Source: Chromera velia
Lineage: Eukaryota; Sar; Chromeraceae
DNA length: 27,511 bases
NCBI GenBank assembly: GCA_018398765.1
Contig: JAHBMJ010000572.1
Span: 17,501 to 45,011, forward strand
Direction of reading: 5' to 3'
A program made the position numbers and the translations under genes. The notes below the pieces were generated by a model that ran no database searches, had not been told where the DNA came from, and saw nothing but the letters and a program-made list of their open reading frames with translations. Of this stretch, positions 19,792 to 27,511 are shown in pieces. The first letter of the stretch is position 1, and the number at the start of each line of letters is the position of its first letter.

Positions 19792-20687
19792 CTGGTGAAC
19801 ATTGTGGGAAATCGGACGCTCGGCAGGAGGGTCAAGAGGAACGAGGTTCGGGCGGTCGTCAGCATGGGCTGGCGATGTACTTAGAAAAAGACAGACGATG
19901 GGGCCCGGAAGCCTAAGCCGAGGTTTTTCGCAAAGGGCTTCCTGGACGGCCAACTCGTTGACACCTACGTCGGAACGCCATCCATCGCGGGGATCAACAC
20001 CGTCTGCCTTTTCATTGTGTCCACAGAAATGGAGATGGGGGCAGCAGATATGACCGCTGCCTTCTTAACCTCCAAGGATCACAATGCCGAGCGGGTCGGC
20101 GCGACACTGCCCTCTGTGCTGCCTCGAGTCCCTGAGGAAAACCCCTTCAAGGACATCCCTAACAACAAGTATGAGGAGCTGAGGAGGATGGTGGCCGAGT
20201 ACGAGCCCCCGGGGGCACGTACTTGGTGGAGATAGGCCTCTATAGACTGCCGTGTGCGGCCTAGCTTTTCGACCATAAGTTGGAGGGGGTGGGCAAGGAG
20301 TTGGGGTTCAAGTGTGTAGACACGGTCATCGCAGTCAAGGCTCCCCCTGAGGGAGGGAGAGCCCAAGCTATCGTCATGAATTGGATAGATGATTTGCTGA
20401 CTGGAGCCCCTCTGAAGGAGCACAAGGCCCTTCAGGAGACCCTCAACCAGAGGCTGGGCTTTGGGTCCGTGTGTGTGATTGGGGAGAGATCAGAGAGGAA
20501 GTTTTCTGGAATGGATATCTCCAGAGTCTCCACGGGGGAGATTCATCTCTCCCAGGTCTCGTACCTCGAGAACACCGACACCGCTCCTCTATGGGAGATT
20601 TTGAAGGAGAAGCGTCCGAGCAAACCTTGGAAGGGTTTGGACGGCAAGAGTGCTGAGCCCTCCACCGAGGAGGAGGTCGACAACTAG
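19792..20687 (+). pseudogene. reverse transcriptase, Ty1/copia type (RVT_2)
   Basis: The start matches the copia RT entry 'W..K.K.D......KARLVAKGF': GWRCT-stop-KKTDD, then KPKPRFFAKGFLDG (19870-19960). Catalytic motif A is AADMTAAFLTSK (Asp codon 20047; copia 'DVKTAFLNG'). The '..LYGL.QAPRAW' motif appears as GLYRLPCAA followed by TAG at 20262, exactly where Trp is expected. The YVDD box is NWIDDLLTG (IDD at 20385-20393), followed by QRLGFGSVCVIGERSERKFS and GMDISRVSTGEIHLSQVSYL, as in copia 'L..LG.....F.GM.I.......I.LSQ..Y'. The frame changes at the C5G5 run near 20210. Its role would be to copy element RNA into DNA. Confidence 0.85.
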
Positions 20688-21359
20688 TATGAGAAGCCGA
20701 TCCGTGCTGGAGTCGGGACTCTGCAGTGGGGGGTGAGGATGAATCCGCTCCGTGCAGTGTGGGGCCACACGGTAGCGCAGTCGATTTCGAAGCCCTCCAG
20801 GCGCGTCTTCAAGACAGTCGTGCGCATCATCGAGATGCTGAAGGGGCACCCTGACAAGCGAGTTTTCACGAGCGTGGGGCTCGTGCCCGTCGTGCACACA
20901 TACTTTGACGCAGCGTTCAAGTTTGCGACTTACGCTGCACGGTTGGGTTATATTGTCAGGATCCTGCACTCGATCGAGCTGCGAAGGGACCTGCGGTCCC
21001 TCCTGGAGAACTGGATCGCGTGGGCCACCAAGAGGGCGGGAAGGAAGGTCAGGTTTTCCACCGCCGGGGAGGTGCTCACCTTTGAGTTTCTGCTCAAGAA
21101 GCTCTTCGGCATCGTTGCCCTCGTTAAGGCAATGTGGGGCCTCAAGAAGGTCCGTGTGATCGTCTACATGGACTTCGGCCCCCTCCACGACCAGTTCCGG
21201 TCTGGCAAGGCCCAGACCGATACGACCATGCAGGGCGTTTTGGAGTGATCCATTCAGGAGATGCGTGTCCTTAGGGCAGATCTCCAGTGGATTGCATGAT
21301 CGAGGAATGTGGCGAACGTGATGACCAAGTGCGCCCTCCCCGGTGGGGAGATGGCGTGA
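20688..21359 (+). pseudogene. RNase H domain, Ty1/copia type
   Basis: After TAG at 20685 the frame resumes as YEKPIRAGVGTLQWGVRMNP, the copia 'Y....GsL.y....RPD' region. The RNase H acidic residues are readable: Asp 20907 in TYFDAAFKF, Glu 21069 in FSTAGEVLTF (copia 'SSTEAEY'), and Asp 21171 in IVYMDFGPL (copia 'CDN..A'). WIAWATKRAGRKVRF corresponds to 'ISWSSKKQ'. The end reads EMRVLRADLQWIA, TGA at 21297, then SRNVANVMTKCALPGG, matching copia 'L.....N.AD..TK.L'. Another TGA lies at 21246. TGA at 21357 is the likely natural end of pol. Confidence 0.8.
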
Positions 21360-21650
21360 ATCCGGCGGCGTGAAACTTCTGGAGGAGAGGAGTACGGGGC
21401 CTTTTCTTTCTCTATTTTGTGTCCTGTTTCTGTCGTCTGCTCTTTCCCTAAGCCTTCTGTTGTCCTTTAGCAGGTAGGCATGTATAGGGTTTTATTTTTC
21501 AATCAGGGTGGGGATGACTGGGGTTTGGGTTCGGGCATAAAAGGAGCTAGATAGGCCAGAGGTACTGGTTGTCCCTTTTATCCGTTTCTCTCTCTCGTTA
21601 CTCTGTTCTCCCAGATAGGCGACTAGATGGGGCGGTGACAAGAAAGAGGG

Positions 21651-21673
21651 GCAGGAGACAAGGGGTCTCCTGC
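21651..21673. repeat. perfect 9-bp stem-loop
   Basis: GCAGGAGAC (21651-21659) and GTCTCCTGC (21665-21673) are exact reverse complements with a 5-base loop. It lies in the 3' non-coding part of the retrotransposon. Function unknown. Confidence 0.6.
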
Positions 21674-22779
21674 TGGGTGGGCGTGGGCTCAGCCAGGTAA
21701 GAGAGCAAGAAGAGTTAGGCAGGAAAGCAAGAAAGCCAGAGGAGCGGGTCCTCTTCCACTACACCCTTCCGTACACCTCCGTAACCATGCATGTTCGGTA
21801 GTTGTCCTGTTCTGCCTCGTCCTGTTTGTGTTCGTATTTTGTCTGTTTGTTTTCCGCGCTGTGGCGTAGTTGACGTATATGCCTCTGCATCACGGGCAAA
21901 GCATCCAATGCTCGGGCAATGTATGAGGCCATGCAATAGGCGGGCCCAAATTTCATGTAAACCGAGCATTAAATTTTGTTTGGGGCAGCTCGGGTGGAAC
22001 AAACGAGCGTAGACCGTTAGATTAATTACATGGGGTGTATGGGCAGGTGGATCCAACGTTCAAGAGGAGGCATTACCCTGTCTGTTCGCATCCGTTGTCC
22101 TGCACTCCGTGTTTAGTGCCCGTCTGCATAAGAAATCCATGCGCAGGAAACAGACGGGCTGTTTTTACGGCGAAGGTGAGTGCCCTAAGCACTCAAACAG
22201 TCCGATCCCTGTGCACTTTCCTTCCTCCGTATTGAGCAGAATGGGCCTGGCCAGACCAGTTAGGCAGCCTGAGAGAATGCTGTCAGCTGGCATGAGGAGC
22301 GTGAATGATTTTTTGTTTGCGTCCATCTATGACCTGGCTGCCTGTCTACGATCCGTTGCGGTGATGGAGTTGGTGTGCTGCCTGACCGACGCTTTGATCT
22401 GTACTTTCGTCTCACTCTCTGCAGGGCTTTGCATCACCCCCGAGTGAATCCACGGGAGAATGTAGATAGAAAGGGGGGAGGGTGCTCACGGGGAGCATCA
22501 CGTCTGGCAGGTGGCAGCCTAGGCAGGGGGAAAGACCGCTGTGCACACACTGAAACTTTTCATCTCTTTGTCTCGTCTCTCTATGCACAGCGCTTTAGTA
22601 GGATCGCAAGAGCGTCCTGCGTTCATGATGAACTGTCCCGGTCGGATGTATAACTGCCGTACAAGAGAGACCTGATCCAAGTGCAGGGGGCATCTTGGGT
22701 GAGAATGAGAGCTCAGGTGTGTTGTGGGCGTTTCTTTCCTCTGCCGGCCTCTCATCCTGCCTGAAGCCTGTCCTCCGCT

Positions 22780-23439
22780 TTAGGAGGTCAGGCTAGGGGT
22801 GAGTGTAAATCCGGGTATGTCCGGTTTCGTAGGTTTGTATTTATAAAATCCTTTTTCCAGAAGGTCAGGGGAGTGCGTGGTGGCTCTCCTGTGATTTTTA
22901 ATTGTTTCCGCAAGGCATGCATGAAGGGGTAGGGGGTGCTTCGGGGGCACCTTCCTTGAAGTGCAGTTCGGTTTTGTATATTTGTTTTCTCTCCCTCTTT
23001 CTTCTCTGTTTGGATTTCCGCACGGCCCGGGGAAGCTTGATGCATCATAGAGGCGTGCATAGTCGGTGAACGCTAGCCGGGTGTAGGCGTCTTCGGGTTT
23101 TACCTTATTCAATTCGTTTTCACAGACGGAAAGGAGCTGGGAGGGAAAGGCCTTCCCGACCTGTCTATGGAGGCAGAGACCTTTCGCAGTCATGTTTTCC
23201 TTGAGCTGCCGGTTTACGTTAGGGGGCCTAACCCATTGCCGACCCAAACTAGAGTAGGGTGGGCACGGCATGCAGAACATTTTCCCTTCCTTTTGTGGTG
23301 GTCGGTGGCCATCTACACATACCGTGGGTCCGAGTGCGTGAAAGACGGAAAGGAAGAATTTGGGGAGAAAGTGGTAAGGACTTTGCTTTTGACAGACCTG
23401 CTTGGGGAGAATAGGTCTCCTTGCCAGGGGGTAGGGCAT
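22780..23439 (-). CDS. antisense ORF in the retrotransposon 3' region, unknown function
   Basis: A 219-codon ATG-started frame opposite in sense to gag-pol, between pol and the 3' LTR. Parts look protein-like (VGKAFPSQLLSVCENELNKV, then PEDAYTRLAFTDYARLYDAS), others basic or proline-rich. Some large plant LTR elements carry antisense ORFs in this position. I see no named domain or signal peptide. It has no stop, whereas the sense pol is riddled with them, so it is either chance or a later-acquired sequence. Confidence 0.25.
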   Translation of the reverse strand: MPYPLARRPILPKQVCQKQSPYHFLPKFFLSVFHALGPTVCVDGHRPPQKEGKMFCMPCPPYSSLGRQWVRPPNVNRQLKENMTAKGLCLHRQVGKAFPSQLLSVCENELNKVKPEDAYTRLAFTDYARLYDASSFPGPCGNPNREERGRENKYTKPNCTSRKVPPKHPLPLHACLAETIKNHRRATTHSPDLLEKGFYKYKPTKPDIPGFTLTPSLTS

Positions 23440-23467
23440 GCTGAGGCTGTCAAAGGCTCTTGGTTAC

Positions 23468-23719
23468 TGTGGATTGTGGGGGTTCATAGATTTTCTGTCT
23501 GGTGAAGAGACTGATCAGGTATTTATTTCTGATTATCTGTATCGGTCTAGACGAGTACGTCACGGAGACGTATTTGCTGTGGTCCTCTAATAGGAGAGGG
23601 CCAGGAATTCGAGAGTATAACAGTTTGAGGAGTCCTCTGAATAGGCTAGAAGATCGACACGGGAGGGCCCATAGGATTCCACTAGAGGAATCTTAAGAGA
23701 GGTGAGACTCTACTTTTCA
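23468..23719 (+). repeat. 3' long terminal repeat
   Basis: Direct copy of 10058-10315, starting TGTGGATTGTGGGGG and ending ACTTTTCA. About 93% identical, with nearly all differences transitions. Similarity stops abruptly on both sides. Confidence 0.85.
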
Positions 23720-24044
23720 CTATGGTTGTTTTTGACACTTTTCTGAGCCAATAAGGAGCAGAGCTTTCTAGAGTTTTTTTTTGTGAAAAACGGTATGTAT
23801 GTATAGGCTGGGGTATTTCTGTTTTATAAGTGCCCTCCGCTTTGCTTTCCGGGGCCAAAAGCACAGGGCAGATACTATTCTACATTATTCTGAGACAAGA
23901 TAAGAGACCCATAGATCTTATTCAGTGGAATAAACACAAACCCTTCAATCATCTAATAATAAAAAAAAAGAATCCATAATTTTTTTTTTCTAATTGTTTT
24001 TTAAAAATTTAGTGCAGGGCCTCATGATTACTAATGATAACGAC
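23720..24044. other. spacer, no gene recognised
   Basis: AT-rich. GCTTTCCGGGGCC at 23844-23856 is the reverse complement of the 13-mer found twice near 4746 and 4828. Poly-A/poly-T stretches lie at 23960-24005. Confidence 0.4.
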
Positions 24045-24490
24045 AGTCTAGATTAAGCGCTTTAAAGTTTACAATATGGTTTGCCCTGTCTTGTAAAATA
24101 AGTTATAATTACAATACTATGGATTTACTAGGGACCGCCATGGGAAGTACTATGGCAGTACACTGTACCTGCTATAGGTGTATACATAGGACTGTCATAG
24201 GAGTACTATGGCCTTCCCCTAGTATTGCCCATAGGATTGTAGCTGCTCATATGGACTGTACTATGGTATGTTGTATGGATTTACTAGGGCAACGGCTATA
24301 GGACTATCTATAGTACTCCTATGGACACTCCTATGGTCCGACCACAGGGGGTCCTATGGTGTTATAGTATACTGCCATAGGACTTCCAATGGCAGTGCAT
24401 AGGTTTGCCATAGGATGTACAACTGTAACTTATTTCATCAAACAGGCTAAACCGTGAACTATTTGAAACTTAAAATCTTAATTAAGATTA
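24045..24490. mobile_element. MITE-like palindromic element with CCATAGG/CCTATGG array
   Basis: The flanks are imperfect inverted repeats: 24077-24120 (GGTTTGCCCTGT, AAATAAGTTATAATT) pairs with 24411-24457 (AACTGTAACTTATTT, AGGCTAAACC). Weaker similarity extends outward over TTAAG...TTTAAAGTTT. The ~300-bp interior has roughly 17 copies of TATGG or CCATA-type words in both orientations. TATGGATTTACTAGGG occurs twice, at 24118 and 24273. No coding frame. The outer limits are approximate and I found no target duplication. Confidence 0.5.
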
Positions 24491-25824
24491 ATTATCCATG
24501 CTAGATTGTTCAGTCAATCAGAACTGAGAGCCATATAGAGCCATATAGCTAGACAGTAATTTAAATGTATATAATATCTAGTATATGCTTTTATATTACA
24601 TCCGCTCAAAGTGACTTCCCCACACCTAGCTCCGCACAGTCCCGTAGTATGCCGCAGTAATCAATGGAAACCCCTATTTACTGTAAAAAGCAGCTGGGCG
24701 AGGGCATACAGTGTCGAAAAACGAAGACGACAAAAGGAAGAGCTAGAAGGAGAAATATGCAGTGCCCAATTGGCGAGAGAAGAAAAAAAAACTGAGGCCA
24801 TGACTCATGAAATATGAGGAAAACGATAGTGAAGAGACATAAAAAGACAACAAGAGACAAGGAAACGATAAAAGAATCAGGGCAAAGGAAAGGGAAGAGA
24901 ACGGCAACACAGCGCAGCACTGCAACATTGATCGAAGACGCCCAGCACCAAAACAAGCAAGGGGCTCAGACTCGATCTCAATCCCTTACGGATAGAAAAG
25001 AAAGAGAATGGACTTGGCGCGAGCTCTTTCGATCAAAGACATGCCGTGCCTTTTCCACTCTGCCGTCACCGATCACTCAAGACAGAGAGGACAGAACCTG
25101 GACTTACGTCATCTCACCAAACTGTTCTCCTTCACTCCCCCCCCAACCCTCCCCCCTGCACCCCCTCATGCACCCCACCTCCCATCTCATCCCCAAAGGT
25201 CCAAAGATGAGTCCTATGTTCTCCTATCCGTGCCCTTCCCCTGTGCCTTCTCGAATCTCTCACACAAAAAGAAAACGGATGCAGGGTCCAAGGGCAAAGA
25301 GCAGGAGCGAAAGAAGCAACAACTAGATGTTCCCAACAAAAATGGAATCGCATCTCCTTGCAGCTTCCTGCTTCCCTACTCTCTCTGTCTCACCAACCGA
25401 GAAAGACGCAGGCAGTAGTACCTCACCACTTTGCGTCCTTTTCCCCTCCCTTTTCACTCCGCCTGCGCAAGTCTTGTTGTTGTTTTGTCATTTCTGAAAT
25501 GCAGCAATGTGGTGTAGCAACGGAAACTTTAAGACACAAGAAATGTATCGATCTCACTGCCCCACCTAAAGCTCAATCACTTGAAGCCTCTCTATCCATT
25601 TTGAACTCTGAGAAAAATAAGGCTTCGTGAATTCTTTCTCGCTCCCACTTTTGCAAACCTGCAACCTTCTCATCCTCTCCATCCCCCAGCTGTCAATGCA
25701 ACGTCCTGCTCATCTTCTTACGGATCCTCTTTTCTTTTCATGGTGAGTGCATCTTGGACGGAGTCGAAATTCCACCACTGACATCATGAATCTTCTCCGT
25801 TTTGCAGGCCGCACAGACCTGTCT
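24491..25824. other. intergenic / 3' flank of the zinc-repeat gene
   Basis: AGAGCCATAT is directly repeated at 24526-24545. A plus-strand frame at 24814-25326 (170 codons, ATG) is Lys/Arg/Thr-rich, then Pro/Ser-rich, and shows no domain; I treat it as probably non-coding. The last ~90 bases (25738-25824) are the in-register read-through of the minus-strand gene at 25825-27511. Confidence 0.4.
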
Positions 25825-27511
25825 TCATTGTCCGTGCTCACAGATGCTCTTCTCTCCGCACTCTTTCCAACGTGAGCGCCGTCGACCGTGGTCACAGATG
25901 CTCGCACCTCCGCACTCTTTACACTTAGAGCGCCGTCGACCGTGCTCACAAAGCTCCTTCCCTCCACACTCCTTGCATCGAGAGCGCTGTCGGCCGTGCT
26001 CACAGATGCTCGCACCTCCGCACTCTTTGCAGTGAGAGCGAATACGACCGTGCTCACAAAGGCCCTTCCCCCCGCACTCTTTGCACTGAGAGCGCTGCCT
26101 GCCGTGCTCACAAAACCCCTTCCCTCCACACTCCTTGCACGCGTATCGTTGTCGGCCGTGTTCACAGATGCTCCCACCTCCGCACTCTTTGCAACGTGAG
26201 CGAATGCGGCCGTGCTCACAGATGCTCCCACCTCCGCACTCTTTGCAACGTGACCGAATGCGGCCGTGCTCACATATGCCCTTCCCGCCGCAATCCTTGC
26301 AACGTGAGCGCTGCCTGCCGTGCTCACAGAAGCTCGCGCCTCCGCAATCCTTGCACTTAGAGCGCTGTCGACCGTGACCACAAAGGCCCTTCCCTCCACA
26401 CTCCTTGCAATATGAGCGAATGCGGCCGTGCTCACAAATGCCCCCACCTGTGCACTCGCTACAGCGAGAACGAACCTTTCCATGTTCACAGATGCTCGCA
26501 CCTCCACACGGCTTACATTTGTTGCGCACTTGTCCATGAAAACAGAGAATCTGCGCATGGCGATTCCCTTTTCCTTCTTCTCCCTCCTCCCCTCGGTAAT
26601 CATCCTGGAACTTTTTGAAGGCAACCGCTTTCCCTTCAGAAGTAAGGGGAGCGGAGTCGGAAACAGACACACTCAACCGACGCTGCTTCTCTTCTCGCAA
26701 CACACACTCATCGCTCCCCTGCAAGGAATACCCACCTCTCCCACCCGCACAGTCACCCACTTGAGTACGATTGCACTCGGCTGCATCATCATGAGGGAGT
26801 GCACTCTCGGACCGACGACGCTTCAGGGAAATCACTTGCCCCCTCTGCCCCCCTTCTTCCTTCTGTCGATCACGATCGCATTCATGGGGAGGCAAATGGG
26901 TGGAGGTCGGTTTGTGAGAGGGAAGCACTCTGTTGTCAGTTTGGGCGTTAGTGGATGGACGTTTTCTGCTGCCAGTTTGGGCGTCAACAAATGGACGGCT
27001 GCAGACACCCGACGAATTGAGACGAGGCGAACACATGTCATCCTCTTCGGGTTGCATTCTCCCCCTCTCTGACTCTCTCACACCGTGGCTGCCCGCATCC
27101 CTTTCCGTCTGACTGTCCGGCCCTCTGAACTCCGCAGCTGATTGGAAAGAACAGATGGGGACTTCTGAGGTGTTCTCTCGTTCATCGGTGCTATGAAACT
27201 TTCGGGAGTCTCTCTGTATCTCCTCATGCGAATCAGTCGGAGACACTCTCTCTGACTCTCGACCAGACGGGAAACGATGCTCATCCTCCCTGTGCGAGTG
27301 CTGCTCGGTCTCTCTGTTCGTCTGAACAGGGATCAGCCCGAGCTGCACACTCTCAGGGACACCCCATTCCACTGAAATCCCGATCATTTCCGTTCTCTGT
27401 TGCTCTGCCCCCCCCTCTGTACCGATATGGATTCTGTTATCACCCCTCTCTCCGACCTCAGAGGAGCCAGGAAGAGGAGGAGCACTAATAAGACGCACAA
27501 CGCGGAAGTCC
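25825..27511 (-). CDS. protein with 13 tandem C-x-H-x6-C-x2-C repeats (putative zinc-binding), 5' end outside window
   Basis: The minus-strand frame is open from the window edge to TGA at 25827-25825. At the edge it reads DFRVVRLISAPP with no ATG, so the start lies upstream or, alternatively, at an internal Met. The N-terminal ~310 residues are hydrophilic and probably disordered (Ser/Arg/Glu/Gln-rich), with a basic KRRRSE that could be a nuclear signal. From 26544 downward come 13 repeats of exactly 18 residues (54 bp), consensus ICEHGRQRSRCKECGGKS, and the start of a 14th. Each has one Cys, one His and a Cys pair, a plausible zinc ligand set. Repeat 13 has Trp for its third ligand. Similar EHGR/CKECGG repeat proteins occur in algae and other protists, generally without known function. 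The last repeat is cut by the stop; see findings. Confidence 0.8.
   Translation of the reverse strand, partial: DFRVVRLISAPPLPGSSEVGERGDNRIHIGTEGGAEQQRTEMIGISVEWGVPESVQLGLIPVQTNRETEQHSHREDEHRFPSGRESERVSPTDSHEEIQRDSRKFHSTDERENTSEVPICSFQSAAEFRGPDSQTERDAGSHGVRESERGRMQPEEDDMCSPRLNSSGVCSRPFVDAQTGSRKRPSTNAQTDNRVLPSHKPTSTHLPPHECDRDRQKEEGGQRGQVISLKRRRSESALPHDDAAECNRTQVGDCAGGRGGYSLQGSDECVLREEKQRRLSVSVSDSAPLTSEGKAVAFKKFQDDYRGEEGEEGKGNRHAQILCFHGQVRNKCKPCGGASICEHGKVRSRCSECTGGGICEHGRIRSYCKECGGKGLCGHGRQRSKCKDCGGASFCEHGRQRSRCKDCGGKGICEHGRIRSRCKECGGGSICEHGRIRSRCKECGGGSICEHGRQRYACKECGGKGFCEHGRQRSQCKECGGKGLCEHGRIRSHCKECGGASICEHGRQRSRCKECGGKELCEHGRRRSKCKECGGASICDHGRRRSRWKECGEKSICEHGQ
25842..26544 (-). repeat. 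54-bp coding tandem repeat, 13 units
   Basis: The nucleotide repeat underlying the zinc-binding array. All 13 units keep the 54-bp length, and neighbouring units differ mainly at variable residues 6, 9 and 17-18. Units 6 and 7 encode identical peptides, suggesting recent unit duplication. Confidence 0.9.

Larger units (their letters stand above)
21360..23467. other. 3' non-coding region of the retrotransposon
   Basis: About 2.1 kb between the end of pol and the 3' LTR. The plus strand has only short frames. A TATA-like CATAAAAGG occurs at about 21536, and a perfect 9-bp stem (GCAGGAGAC / GTCTCCTGC, loop 5) at 21651-21673. No polypurine tract of the usual kind abuts the 3' LTR. One 219-codon antisense frame is listed separately. 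Confidence 0.6.
10058..23719 (+). mobile_element. Ty1/copia-like LTR retrotransposon, degenerate, 13.7 kb
   Basis: Two direct repeats of ~255 bp bound a plus-strand coding region whose domains come in copia order: gag with a CCHC knuckle, possible protease, integrase, RT, RNase H. A primer-binding-site-like TGG begins two bases after the left LTR. Known copia elements are usually 5-6 kb, and Sirevirus-type ones up to about 10 kb; the excess here is a long stretch between integrase and RT plus ~2.1 kb of non-coding DNA before the 3' LTR. In-frame stops and frame changes show it is inactive. I found no matching target duplication (CGTAC before the left LTR, CTATG after the right) and no clear polypurine tract, so the outer boundaries carry a few bases of uncertainty. 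Confidence 0.85.

Noticed and set aside
10405-21359. Reassigned nuclear genetic code (TAG/TGA read as Trp or Gln) to explain the many in-frame stops
   Set aside because: All three stop codons appear, frames also change at three points, TGG remains common in the same ORFs, and LTR divergence shows the element has decayed. Mutation of a dead element is simpler.
10053-23724. Target-site duplication of the retrotransposon
   Set aside because: Bases outside the LTRs (CGTAC left, CTATG right) do not match under any boundary I tried, so none is claimed.
24814-25326. Plus-strand 170-codon ORF as a gene
   Set aside because: Composition is Lys/Arg-rich then Pro/Ser-rich without a domain. It lies in a low-complexity flank and there is no supporting signal.

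Overview
This window is eukaryotic nuclear DNA, most likely from a unicellular alga or related protist. The evidence is long CA/TG and GACA/CATC microsatellites, a decayed Ty1/copia-type LTR retrotransposon, several foldback (MITE-like) elements, splice-site-like sequences, and a protein built from tandem C-x-H-G...C-x2-C repeats of a kind I associate with protists and algae. I cannot fix the species; a chromerid-like alveolate is only a guess. No rRNA, tRNA, CRISPR array or bacterial-type operon was found.

Layout. At 1-1849 (minus) is part of a host-like gene of unknown function that leaves the window on the left. Its reading frame carries one internal TAA and one frame change at a G11 run. 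A CA/TG microsatellite tract (1850-2425) lies directly upstream, probably inside an intron. From 2.4 to 5.98 kb there is mostly non-coding DNA with simple repeats and a 233-bp foldback element. At 5984-9419 is a candidate DNA transposon with ~47-bp terminal inverted repeats and a matching 4-bp flanking duplication (CACC). It holds a 35-36-bp minisatellite and a second small foldback but no recognisable transposase. At 10058-23719 is the dominant feature, a 13.7-kb LTR retrotransposon with ~255-bp LTRs. Gag with a CCHC zinc knuckle, a possible protease, integrase, a long uncharacterised insert, reverse transcriptase and RNase H are laid out in copia order on the plus strand. The element is dead: about 28 in-frame stops, three frame changes, and a 136-bp inverted duplication inside gag. 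At 24045-24490 is a palindromic repeat unit full of CCATAGG/CCTATGG. At 25825-27511 (minus) is the C-terminal part of a gene encoding at least 13 perfect-length 18-residue putative zinc-binding repeats.

How it fits together. Only the two edge genes look like host genes; the middle ~18 kb is mobile-element and repeat DNA. The points most worth following are the roughly 1,300-codon stretch between integrase and RT, which makes this copia-like element more than twice the usual size; the mutation pattern (stops dominated by TAG/TGA, one at the conserved Trp of an RT motif, and LTR differences almost all transitions); the TIR element with its TSD; and the TGA that cuts the last zinc repeat exactly in register.
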